A stretch of 64,000 bases of DNA from Chitinophaga pinensis (GTDB lineage Bacteria > Bacteroidota > Bacteroidia > Flavobacteriales > Flavobacteriaceae). The notes below the pieces were generated by a model. The model was given only the letters and a program-made list of their open reading frames with translations, did no database searches and was not told the DNA's origin. Location: the NCBI GenBank assembly GCA_945873505.1, contig CAMCDQ010000001.1, positions 79,548-143,547 on the forward strand. The letters are read 5' to 3'. The translations under genes and the position numbers were made by a program. Positions within the stretch are counted from its first letter, which is position 1; the number at the start of each line of letters is the position of its first letter. Shown piece by piece: positions 48,140 through 57,648 of the stretch.

Positions 48140-49477
48140 ATGAATAAATTACGTTTTACACTTGTATTTTTCGCGTTTTCAGCTATTATCAATGTTTCTG
48201 CTCAAAGTAAAAAAGTTAAAAATAGCACTTCAAAACCGAATATAATTTACATTCTTGCCGATGATTTAGGCATTGGAGATTTAAGCTGCTATGGTTCGGA
48301 CAACAATAAAACGCCGATTATAGATAAATTAGCAAAAGAGGGAATTCGGTTTACTCATGGATATACTGCGCCACTTTGCGGTCCTTCAAGAGCGATGATT
48401 TTGACTGGTCGTTATGCTTTTAGAACAGGCGCCGTTAATCAAGATATGGTTGGACAAATAAAACCAGAAAATGAAGTTTTGATTCCATCTGTATTAAAAC
48501 CAGAAGGATATTCAACTTCAATGGTAGGGAAATGGAGCCAATTTGGGTTGACGCCTAAAGATTTTGGTTTTGATGATTATATTACCTTTCAAGGAAGTGG
48601 CGATTATTGGGCAACCGAAAAAAAGAAATCAGAAAATTATATTGAAAATGGGGTTAATAAAAAGATGGATACTCTAACCTATATGCCCGATTTAATGCAC
48701 AAGCATTTGGTTGATTTTATAACTACAAATAAAGACAAACCTTTCTTTTTGTATTATTCTATGGTTCATGTACACTCATTAATTCAGCGCACGCCCGATA
48801 GTAAACCAGGCAGTGATTTGTATTCGGACAATATAGCCTATATGGATAAATTGGTAGGGAAATTATTAAGCACATTGGATGATTTAAAATTAAGAAAAAA
48901 TACCCTAATCGTTTTTATGGGCGATAATGGAACAGCAAGTATTTACTCAGAAAGAGGTTCAATAGGAGGGAAAGCACTTTCTGGTAAAAAAGGAAGCATG
49001 CTAGAATGTGGGAGTTTAGTTCCTACAATTGCCAATTGGCCAGGAGTTATTGAGGCGGGAAAAGTAGATGATTTGTTAATTGATTCTAGCGATATTTTAC
49101 CTACGTTTGCAGATTTGACTGGGGCAAAATTACCAACTAATAAAGTAATTGATGGACATAGTTTCTTGCCTCAATTAATGGGAAAGAAAGGAAATCCGAG
49201 AGAATGGATTTTCATTGAATTAGGAAACAAATGGTATGTTCGTGAAGCCAAGTGGAAACTAAATAGAGAAGGAGAACTTTTTGACATGAGCAATGCGCCT
49301 TTTGAAGAGAAGTTAGTTTCTAATTACATTGATAACAAAGAAGCCAGTGCGGCCTATTCTCGTTTGCAAACAGCTTTAAAAACATTAAGTCCTGAAAAAG
49401 GCATTTTAGACAATGCAGATGGTAGTGGAAGACATGGAAGTAATGTAAATAAGAAAAAGGATAAAGTTAAAGAGTAA
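48140..49477 (+). CDS. S1-family sulfatase (arylsulfatase-like)
   Basis: IIYILADDLGIGDLSCYGSDNNKTPIIDKLA; LCGPSRAMILTGRYAFRTG; FMGDNGTASIYSERGSIGGKALSGKKGSMLECGSLVP. Confidence 0.92.
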   Translation: MNKLRFTLVFFAFSAIINVSAQSKKVKNSTSKPNIIYILADDLGIGDLSCYGSDNNKTPIIDKLAKEGIRFTHGYTAPLCGPSRAMILTGRYAFRTGAVNQDMVGQIKPENEVLIPSVLKPEGYSTSMVGKWSQFGLTPKDFGFDDYITFQGSGDYWATEKKKSENYIENGVNKKMDTLTYMPDLMHKHLVDFITTNKDKPFFLYYSMVHVHSLIQRTPDSKPGSDLYSDNIAYMDKLVGKLLSTLDDLKLRKNTLIVFMGDNGTASIYSERGSIGGKALSGKKGSMLECGSLVPTIANWPGVIEAGKVDDLLIDSSDILPTFADLTGAKLPTNKVIDGHSFLPQLMGKKGNPREWIFIELGNKWYVREAKWKLNREGELFDMSNAPFEEKLVSNYIDNKEASAAYSRLQTALKTLSPEKGILDNADGSGRHGSNVNKKKDKVKE

Positions 49478-49514
49478 TCCGAGTAAGATATTTAAATCTA
49501 ACTGAAATAGTAAT

Positions 49515-49545
49515 AAAAAAGGCATTCGAAAGTATGCCTTTTTTT
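49515..49545 (+). terminator. Rho-independent terminator downstream of the sulfatase operon
   Basis: aaaaaaggcat-tcgaaagt-atgccttttttt. Confidence 0.8.
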
Positions 49546-49739
49546 ATTGGTAAAATTAATTGGAAGTACTTATATTTTTTAATCACTTCACTATAAATGA
49601 TTATTTGACAAATACATATAACTTTACAAACTTTCCTTTTTTTTATGAAAACTTAAAAAAAGTAAATTAATAAATACAATATGGACAATTTTTATACCAT
49701 TAACGGATTTTCATCAAACCTATAACCTTTATTTTTACA

Positions 49740-49778
49740 TTATCATAATTTTTGCTTCATAACATTACTTTATGATAA
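49740..49778. repeat. Inverted repeat in susC upstream region
   Basis: TTATCATAA (49740-49748) / TTATGATAA (49770-49778), ending 35 nt before the susC ATG. Confidence 0.5.
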
Positions 49779-49813
49779 TTAACAAACAGAAACCAAATTA
49801 ATTAACCCAAATT

Positions 49814-52800
49814 ATGAAAAAACCACTATTATTTTTTTTACTAATTTTTACTTCAATTATTTACAGCCAAGGTGATACTAAGAAAGTATCAGGTACAGTT
49901 GTTGATAATCAAGGTGTTCCTATTCCCGGTGTTACAGTTACATTTGAAGATAAAGACATCGCAACAGATTTAGATGGAAAATATACCATTGAGGTCAAAA
50001 ATGCAAAATCAATTTTGCGATTTTCATACTTAGGATTTGCACCGCAAGTTGTAGTTGTTGGAAAAAACAAAGAGATAAACATAACTTTACTTGAGTCCAA
50101 AAGTGAATTGGACGAAGTTGTCGTTATCGGTTATGGAACTCAAAAAAGATCTAATGTAACGGGATCAATTTCCAAATATAAAAATGAGAAATTGGATGAA
50201 ATCGCGGTTTCAAGACTTGACCAAGCATTGCAAGGAAAAATTGCAGGTGTTCAAGTTCAGAATATTTCTTCTGAAGCGGGTGCCGACGCTAAAATTACAG
50301 TTCGTGGAATTAGTTCTATAAATGCTGGAGCAAGTCCTTTAGTTGTTGTTGATGGGCAACCAATTCCAGACGGTTTAGGGACGATTAATATGGCTGATGT
50401 TGCTTCTGTTGAGGTTTTGAAAGATGCCGCATCTGCTGCAATTTACGGTTCTCGTGGAGCAAGTGGAGTTATCTTAATTACCACTAAAAGCGGGAAAGCA
50501 GATAAGGCAAGATATTCATTCAAATACAGTACTGGATTTAAAAGTGCGTATGAAAAATATGATCTTTTATCAACATCTGAATATACTGAGTTGCTTTACA
50601 GAGAACAGGCGATTAGAAATACCGATCCAGCAATTCAAGCTGAAGGTTTAATCAATCCAAATGCTTTAAATATTTATTATCAAGGTAGCGCTACAAAAGT
50701 GAATAACCTGCTTGCAGCTTACATAGTAGAACAAACAATGCTTGGAGGAAAAGGATATAACTATCAAGATGAAGTATTACGTACTGCTGAATTCAAAAAC
50801 ATTCAATTTAGTGCTACTGGTGGAACAAAAAGTTTAAAGTATTATGTTTCTGGAGGATATCAAGGGGATCAAGGTATTATGTTGAAGAGTAATTTCCAAA
50901 AATTAAATTTCAGAACCAAATTTGATATTGATTTAAGTAAAAAGGTAAAATTATCTGTGAATATTAACCCATCTTATGCTGCAAAAGAATCACCATCTGA
51001 AAACCTAACTAATTTTTGGCGTTATCCAACATGGCTTCCCTACCAACACAATGCATTAACAGCAGCTTTTGTTAATCAAAATCCGCAGTGGGCAAGTATT
51101 CAATCAGGCGATTATGCACATCCTAGACATTTTATTGGATTAACGTATAATGGAACTTATCCTGACGGGACACAATTGATTTTGCCAGACGGAACAACTT
51201 TTACGCCTGCAACTGGCTCTCCTTCAAATTCTGCTCAAAATAATCCAATGGCTTCTTTATTAAGTCATGATATTAATGCAAAATCATATGGATTGCAAAG
51301 TGGCGCTTCGTTAAATATCAATTTACTTCCTGGATTAGATTTCAAAACAATGAATACGGTGTATATGAAATATGATACTAAGTTGGATTGGTCTAACAGG
51401 AATGCTGACGGTGACGGTATTGTAAACAAAGGGATTTACTTTGATAATACGTATATTGATTTGTTAACTGAAAACACGTTGAATTATAAAAAAGAATTAG
51501 ATGAAAATAATTCCCTAGAACTTTTAGTTGGATACACGGCGCAACAAACCAAAAGTACCAATACCCAAACAACTGGATTAGATTATCCAAGTGATACTGT
51601 AACAACTTTAAATAATGCTCTTTTTATTGATAAGTCAGGAACTTTTGGTTCTAAAAATCAAGTAGGGTTGTTATCCTATTTAGGAAGGGTAAATTATGTT
51701 ATTGAAAATAAATACCTCCTTTCTGCAAGTTTTCGTGCCGATGGCAGCTCTTATTTTGGACCAGGAAAAAAATGGGGAAGTTTTCCAGCGGCTTCTGTAG
51801 GATGGATTGCTAATAAAGAACCATTTTTAAGCAAAGTTGATTGGCTTAATAAATTAGCTTTTAGAGCAAGTTACGGTATTTCTGGAAACAATAGAATTTT
51901 GAATTATGGGTATCAAAATTTGTTGTCATCTGCAAATTATTCTTTTGGTGCAGGCACAGGAACTCCCACTTCAGGTCAAGCGGGAAATTCTAACATAAAT
52001 GCGAATGAAGATATTACTTGGGAAAGTACTACTCAAACTAATTTTGGTCTTGATTTAGCATTATTGAACAATAGAATTAGTTTGTCAGTAGATTATTATA
52101 CTTCAGTTACCGATAAGTTGCTTTTACAACAAGCTACAATGGCTTTTTCTGGAGTACCTCTATCTTGGAATAATATAGGGAGTCTTAAAAACAAAGGTTT
52201 TGAATTAGAATTAGCAACTACAAATGTTAAAACTAGAAATTTTAAATGGTCAACTTCTTCCAATTTAGCTCATACCGAAAATAAAATTAAAGAATTAGGT
52301 AATGAAGCGTATTTGCTTAATTATGGTGAAAGAAATGAAATTTATAAAAGCGTTGTTGGAGGTCCTTTAGTACAATTTTTTGGATACAAAACAGATGGAA
52401 TTTGGACTTCTCAAGCTCAAATAGATGCTTCTGGATTGACATCCAATTTACCATCGGCTTTTAAACCAGGTGGATTACGATTGGTTGATGTTGATGGAAA
52501 TGGAATTCTTAATACAAATGATAGAACAATAATTGGAGATCCATACCCAGATTTTACTTGGGGAATAACAAACAACTTTACCTATAAATCTTTTGATTTT
52601 AGCTTTACATGGCAAGGTGTTCAAGGGGGAGATTTAATAAATGGAGACCCTAATTATGGCGAAACTAAATCAAGAAATGTAAATTACAATTCCAACCGTT
52701 GGCTTAGCCCCGAAAACCCTGGTGACGGAAGAACTCCTTATGAAGAAATTGGTTTTAACTGGATGCTAACCGATTACGTAGTTGAAGACGCCTCTTATTT

Positions 52801-53050
52801 CGCGCTTAGAGAAGTTAATTTAGGCTATACATTACCAACTTCTTTAGCAAAAAAAATAGGATTAAGTTCTTTGCGTTTGTATTCTTCAGCTCAAAATGTA
52901 TATTTCCGTTCTGCTAGCGGCTATAGAGGAATTAACTCTGAAGGTCGCTCTACTTCAGGACCTTACGGTTCTGCTTTAGTTGCAGGATATCAAAGAGGAG
53001 CATTTCCAATTGCCAAAACAATTGTTTTTGGAATCGATATTAATTTTTAA
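49814..53050 (+). CDS. SusC-like TonB-dependent outer membrane receptor
   Basis: CarboxypepD_reg-like GTVVDNQGVPIPGVTV, ELDEVVVIGYGTQKRSNVTGSIS, plug motif VDGQPI...SVEVLKDAASAAIYGSRGASGVILITTK. Confidence 0.97.
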   Translation: MKKPLLFFLLIFTSIIYSQGDTKKVSGTVVDNQGVPIPGVTVTFEDKDIATDLDGKYTIEVKNAKSILRFSYLGFAPQVVVVGKNKEINITLLESKSELDEVVVIGYGTQKRSNVTGSISKYKNEKLDEIAVSRLDQALQGKIAGVQVQNISSEAGADAKITVRGISSINAGASPLVVVDGQPIPDGLGTINMADVASVEVLKDAASAAIYGSRGASGVILITTKSGKADKARYSFKYSTGFKSAYEKYDLLSTSEYTELLYREQAIRNTDPAIQAEGLINPNALNIYYQGSATKVNNLLAAYIVEQTMLGGKGYNYQDEVLRTAEFKNIQFSATGGTKSLKYYVSGGYQGDQGIMLKSNFQKLNFRTKFDIDLSKKVKLSVNINPSYAAKESPSENLTNFWRYPTWLPYQHNALTAAFVNQNPQWASIQSGDYAHPRHFIGLTYNGTYPDGTQLILPDGTTFTPATGSPSNSAQNNPMASLLSHDINAKSYGLQSGASLNINLLPGLDFKTMNTVYMKYDTKLDWSNRNADGDGIVNKGIYFDNTYIDLLTENTLNYKKELDENNSLELLVGYTAQQTKSTNTQTTGLDYPSDTVTTLNNALFIDKSGTFGSKNQVGLLSYLGRVNYVIENKYLLSASFRADGSSYFGPGKKWGSFPAASVGWIANKEPFLSKVDWLNKLAFRASYGISGNNRILNYGYQNLLSSANYSFGAGTGTPTSGQAGNSNINANEDITWESTTQTNFGLDLALLNNRISLSVDYYTSVTDKLLLQQATMAFSGVPLSWNNIGSLKNKGFELELATTNVKTRNFKWSTSSNLAHTENKIKELGNEAYLLNYGERNEIYKSVVGGPLVQFFGYKTDGIWTSQAQIDASGLTSNLPSAFKPGGLRLVDVDGNGILNTNDRTIIGDPYPDFTWGITNNFTYKSFDFSFTWQGVQGGDLINGDPNYGETKSRNVNYNSNRWLSPENPGDGRTPYEEIGFNWMLTDYVVEDASYFALREVNLGYTLPTSLAKKIGLSSLRLYSSAQNVYFRSASGYRGINSEGRSTSGPYGSALVAGYQRGAFPIAKTIVFGIDINF

Positions 53051-53067
53051 TTTAAAAAGTAGTTACA

Positions 53068-54663
53068 ATGAAAAACTCAATCAAATATTTAAGTATTGTA
53101 TTATTAGTTGCAATGTCTGGTTGCTCTGATTATATCGAATTAAATTCTGAATCGAATATTATTGCAGATAATTATTATACTAATTATACTGAATTACAAG
53201 CAGGTTTAACAGCTTGCTATAAAGGGCTTCAAAATCCTTTAGTTGATGAATGGTCATTAACAGAACTTAGAAGTGATAATACCGTAATGGATGGTGGTAC
53301 CAGTACGTCAACTCCAAATCATGATTTAGCGTTTTTAGATCAGTTTTACCCTCCTACTTCACACCAAGGGCTTTATAAATATTGGTTAAACACCTATAAT
53401 AATATAAGAAATACCAATACAGTATTGAATGTTGCTGGTGCAAATTATAACGCAACAACCGGAGTTATAGAATATCAACCTGTAACAATTGATGTTACGG
53501 CTGCTCAATGCAAAAGTATTGCTGCCGAAGCTTCTTTTATTAGAGCGCACCACTATTTTAATTTAGTTCGTTTGTACGGTGGTGTATTTTTAATTGACGA
53601 ACCAATTACTGCTGAACAAGCCAAAACAATTAACCGTTCTACTGTTGCAGACATTTATAAATTAATTGAAGCCGATTTGTTAAATGCTATTGCCAATGGA
53701 AAAACAGCTGCTTTTGTAGCTAATTCAGCTGATTTAGGTCATGCCAATGCTTGGGCAGCTAAAGCATTATTAGCAAAAGTATATCTAACATTAAATAGAA
53801 AAGCGGAAGCTGCAACATTGCTTAATAGTATTATCACTTCAGGAGGATATAGTTTGCAACCTACTTATGAAAGCGTTTTCTCTGTGAACAATGAAATGAA
53901 TTCCGAAATACTATTTGCTATTCGATTTAAAGGTGGTGGTTTAGGAATGGGAAATCAATTGTCTAACTTATTTGCTCCTACTAATAGTGGAAATGCTATA
54001 ATAAATGGAGACGGAAAAGGGTATAATACTCCTGTATTAGAAATTACTAAATCAAATTCAGCTTATACCAATTACATCGACCCATCGGCATTAAGAAGGG
54101 GAGTTAATATTGGTTTGTATGGAAGTAATAATTACTATGTAAAAAAATATATTTCGCCAACTGTTTTAGCAAATGACTCCGAAAATGATTGGCCAGTTAT
54201 TCGATATGCAGATGTATTATTAATGAAAGCAGAAGCGGACGGTAATAGTCCTGCAAGTATGACAATTATAAATCAAATACGCACCAGAGCGGGAATTACA
54301 ACTCCTTTGGCAACAACTGCAACTCTAACTGTATTTGAAAAAGCATTGGCAAGTGAAAGAAGATGGGAATTTGCTTTTGAAAATCAACGTTGGTTTGACA
54401 TCCTTAGATTTTCAACAACAATGTCGTCTTTATCAGCAACAACAGATCCTTTCCCTGGATTAAAATTACAAGGTGCAGAGTATGTTATGAAAAAACATTT
54501 TGCAAATATGTATTCTAAAATATATAGTAGCTTTAATGTTTTACCAGTCACGCTAACCGAACTTCAATCAAATGCTAACGTGGATCGTTTCTTATTGCCA
54601 ATTCCTCAATATGAAATTGACACGAATTCATTTATAACAATTCCACAGAATCCTAGTTATTAA
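53068..54663 (+). CDS. SusD-like surface glycan-binding lipoprotein
   Basis: Lipobox AMSGCSDYIEL; AEASFIRAHHYFNLVRLYGGVFLID; VIRYADVLLMKAEA; SERRWEFAFENQRWFDILRF. Confidence 0.97.
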   Translation: MKNSIKYLSIVLLVAMSGCSDYIELNSESNIIADNYYTNYTELQAGLTACYKGLQNPLVDEWSLTELRSDNTVMDGGTSTSTPNHDLAFLDQFYPPTSHQGLYKYWLNTYNNIRNTNTVLNVAGANYNATTGVIEYQPVTIDVTAAQCKSIAAEASFIRAHHYFNLVRLYGGVFLIDEPITAEQAKTINRSTVADIYKLIEADLLNAIANGKTAAFVANSADLGHANAWAAKALLAKVYLTLNRKAEAATLLNSIITSGGYSLQPTYESVFSVNNEMNSEILFAIRFKGGGLGMGNQLSNLFAPTNSGNAIINGDGKGYNTPVLEITKSNSAYTNYIDPSALRRGVNIGLYGSNNYYVKKYISPTVLANDSENDWPVIRYADVLLMKAEADGNSPASMTIINQIRTRAGITTPLATTATLTVFEKALASERRWEFAFENQRWFDILRFSTTMSSLSATTDPFPGLKLQGAEYVMKKHFANMYSKIYSSFNVLPVTLTELQSNANVDRFLLPIPQYEIDTNSFITIPQNPSY

Positions 54664-54668
54664 TTAAC

Positions 54669-54704
54669 AAAAAAACAGTGTATATTTATACACTGTTTTT
54701 TTTT
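54669..54704 (+). terminator. Rho-independent terminator downstream of susD
   Basis: aaaaacagtgtat-attt-atacactgttttttttt. Confidence 0.8.
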
Positions 54705-54750
54705 AATTTAGTCGCTAAATATTTCAAACAATAAATACTAAATAATAACA

Positions 54751-55590
54751 ATGTCCGCATCCTACGAAACAAGATACGCTTCAAGTCCGCAAGCCGTAAA
54801 AGAATACAATACAGCACAATTAAGAGCTGAATTTTTAATTGATAATTTAATGGAAGTAGGAAAAGTAAATCTTACTTATTCTCATTACGACAGGTATATT
54901 GCGGGTTCAGCTGTCCCGTTAGAATCCTTAACTCTAGAACCCATTGACCCTTTAAAATCTAGTTATTTTCTTGAAAGAAGAGAATTAGGAATTATCAATG
55001 TTGGTGGAAGTGGTTCAGTTATTGCCGATGGCGTTGTTTATGAATTGGGTTTCAAAGATGCATTATATATTGGAAGTGGCACAAAAGAAGTAGTTTTCAA
55101 AAGTGATGACATTTCAAATCCAGCTAAATTTTATTTGAATTCTGCTCCTGCTCATACCAATTATCCAAATAAAAAAGTGGGTCTTGCTGAAGCAAATAAA
55201 CTACAATTGGGTTCCATGGAAACCGCCAATCATAGAACCGTAAACCAAATGATTATTGGCGGAATTGTAACTACGTGTCAATTGCAAATGGGAATGACCG
55301 AATTAAAAACGGGAAGTGTTTGGAACACCATGCCAGCTCATGTGCACGACAGAAGAATGGAAGTGTATTTTTATTTAGATATTCCAGAAAACCAAGCGGT
55401 ATGTCATTTTATGGGGCAACCGCAAGAAACACGACACATTTGGATGAACAACCACCAAGCGGTAATTTCTCCACCATGGTCCATTCATTCTGGTGCAGGA
55501 ACTTCAAATTATACTTTTATTTGGGGAATGGCAGGAGAAAACCTTGATTACGGAGATATGGATGTTTGCAAAATCACAGATTTAAGATAA
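54751..55590 (+). CDS. kduI: 5-keto-4-deoxyuronate isomerase
   Basis: ELGIINVGGSGSVIADGVVYELGFKDALYIGSGTKEVVF; CQLQMGMTELKTGSVWNTMPAHVHDRRMEVYFYLDI. Confidence 0.95.
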   Translation: MSASYETRYASSPQAVKEYNTAQLRAEFLIDNLMEVGKVNLTYSHYDRYIAGSAVPLESLTLEPIDPLKSSYFLERRELGIINVGGSGSVIADGVVYELGFKDALYIGSGTKEVVFKSDDISNPAKFYLNSAPAHTNYPNKKVGLAEANKLQLGSMETANHRTVNQMIIGGIVTTCQLQMGMTELKTGSVWNTMPAHVHDRRMEVYFYLDIPENQAVCHFMGQPQETRHIWMNNHQAVISPPWSIHSGAGTSNYTFIWGMAGENLDYGDMDVCKITDLR

Positions 55591-55591
55591 A

Positions 55592-56386
55592 ATGGGAAAT
55601 TCATTATTTGATATCAAAGGAAAAATTGCGCTTGTAACGGGCAGTACACACGGACTTGGAATGGCAATGGCCAAAGGTTTAGGACATGCAGGTGCAACAA
55701 TTATAATAAACGGAAATTCATCGCAACCAAAAATTGACGAAGCTGTTTTGGAATTTAAAAAAGAAGGCATAACTGCTTTTGGTTATAAATTCAATGTTGC
55801 CAGTGAAAGTGAAGTCATTGAAGCAATCGGTAAAATTGAAATTGAAGTAGGTCCAATCGATATTTTAATTAATAATGCGGGAATTATCAAACGTATTCCT
55901 TTAATTGAAATGGAAGTTTCCGATTTTAAAGAAGTGGTAGATATTGATTTAGTGAGTCCTTTTATTGTTTCAAAACACGTTGCAAAAGGAATGATTTCAA
56001 GGCATCAAGGGAAAATAATCAACATTTGTTCTATGATGAGTGAATTGGGTAGAAATGGAGTAGGGGCTTATGCTGCTGCAAAAGGAGGACTGAAAATGCT
56101 TACCAAAAACATGGCGACTGAATGGGCAAAACACAATGTTCAAGTCAACGGAATTGGACCAGGATATTTTGCTACAACCCAAACAGAGCCTATTCGAGTA
56201 GATGGACATCCGTTTAACGAATTTATTATTAATAGAACTCCTGCTGCAAAATGGGGAAATCCTGATGATTTATCGGGAGCAGCAATATTTCTTTCTTCTA
56301 AAGCGAGTGATTTCGTAAACGGACATATTCTGTATGTCGATGGCGGAATATTAGCAACAATTGGAAAACCTTCAAATGAAAATTAA
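55592..56386 (+). CDS. kduD: 2-deoxy-D-gluconate/2-dehydro-3-deoxy-D-gluconate dehydrogenase (SDR)
   Basis: LFDIKGKIALVTGSTHGLGMAMAKGLG; NNAGIIKR; YAAAKGGL; directly follows kduI. Confidence 0.9.
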   Translation: MGNSLFDIKGKIALVTGSTHGLGMAMAKGLGHAGATIIINGNSSQPKIDEAVLEFKKEGITAFGYKFNVASESEVIEAIGKIEIEVGPIDILINNAGIIKRIPLIEMEVSDFKEVVDIDLVSPFIVSKHVAKGMISRHQGKIINICSMMSELGRNGVGAYAAAKGGLKMLTKNMATEWAKHNVQVNGIGPGYFATTQTEPIRVDGHPFNEFIINRTPAAKWGNPDDLSGAAIFLSSKASDFVNGHILYVDGGILATIGKPSNEN

Positions 56387-57563
56387 TATAAAAATTACTA
56401 GTGGAATAATAGTTTTATTGCTTTCGAGTACTTTATTTTCGTTTGCTCAAAAGTCAAAAATTATCACCATATCCAATCCATTAACGATAGATAGAGAATT
56501 TGAAACTGTAGAATTATCTAAAAGTGCTCTGGGTTTAAAATCTTCAAATGTATTAGAAAAGTTTGGTATTAGAGAAGTTGGAACTACTACTTTTTTAATT
56601 TCTCAATGTGTGGATGAAAATGGTGATGGAATTTCAGATGTGCTTTTATTCCAACCTAAAATCAAAGCTTCAGCATCAAAAAAATACGAGCTTGTATTAA
56701 ATAATGATACCAAAACCAAAGAGCCAATTGCCTATTGTTATTCAAGATTTGTTCCTGAAAGAACAGACGATTATGCTTGGGAAAACAATAAAGTTGCCTT
56801 TAGAACTTATGGTCCTGTAGCTCAAAAAATGACAGAAGACAAAGTGAAAGGCGGCACATTAACCAGCGGTATTGACGCTTGGTTAAAAAGAGTGGAATAT
56901 CCCGTTTTGAATAAATGGTACGAAAAATATACAAACGGAACAGGAACCTATCACAAAGATACGGGTGAAGGTTTGGATAACTTTCACGTAGGAGATAGTC
57001 GCGGAATTGGCGGAATTGCGGTTAAAATAGATACTACGTATTACTATTCTAAAAACTTCATTTCTTGGAAAACAATTACCACTGGACCTCTTAGAACTAG
57101 TTTTGTTTTAACCTACGCCGATTGGGATGCCGCTGGAAATAAAATCACGGAAGTGAAACACATCAGTTTGGATTATGGTAGTTTTCTATCTAAATTTGAA
57201 ATTGAAGTTTCAGGAACAAATACTATTTCAACAGGAATTACATTGCATAATAACGATGGAAAAACCGAAGGAAACCTCAATGAAGGTTGGATTGATTATT
57301 GGCAACCCATTGACGATTCTGAGTTGGGTACAGGAATTGTATTTCCTAAAAATACGGCAATCAGTTATGAAAAATACGTAGTTTCAAAAAAAGATTTATG
57401 TAATTTATATGTAAACCTTAAAGTAAAAGAGAACAAAGTTATTTATTACACCGGTTTCGGTTGGAAAAAACAAGGAGAATTTACCACTAAAGAAGCTTGG
57501 GAAAAGTATTTAGGTCAATATGCTACTAAAATCAATAATCCTTTTGTTGTTTTAATTAAATAA
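56361..57563 (+). CDS. DUF4861-like secreted protein
   Basis: Signal peptide; RFVPERTDDYAWENNKVAFRTYGP, WLKRVEYPVLNKWYEK, YHKDTGEGLDNFHVGDSRGIGGIAV. Confidence 0.75.
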   Translation: MENLQMKINIKITSGIIVLLLSSTLFSFAQKSKIITISNPLTIDREFETVELSKSALGLKSSNVLEKFGIREVGTTTFLISQCVDENGDGISDVLLFQPKIKASASKKYELVLNNDTKTKEPIAYCYSRFVPERTDDYAWENNKVAFRTYGPVAQKMTEDKVKGGTLTSGIDAWLKRVEYPVLNKWYEKYTNGTGTYHKDTGEGLDNFHVGDSRGIGGIAVKIDTTYYYSKNFISWKTITTGPLRTSFVLTYADWDAAGNKITEVKHISLDYGSFLSKFEIEVSGTNTISTGITLHNNDGKTEGNLNEGWIDYWQPIDDSELGTGIVFPKNTAISYEKYVVSKKDLCNLYVNLKVKENKVIYYTGFGWKKQGEFTTKEAWEKYLGQYATKINNPFVVLIK

Positions 57564-57597
57564 CGTCTATTTCAAGAGAATTAGTTCAAAATAGATT

Positions 57598-57635
57598 CCA
57601 CAAATTTTCACTCTTAATCATGTGAAAATTTGTGG
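57598..57635. terminator. Bidirectional terminator between convergent DUF4861 and esterase genes
   Basis: ccacaaattttcac (57598-57611) / gtgaaaatttgtgg (57622-57635), perfect 14-bp stem. Confidence 0.75.
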
Positions 57636-57648
57636 GATTTTTAGTTAT

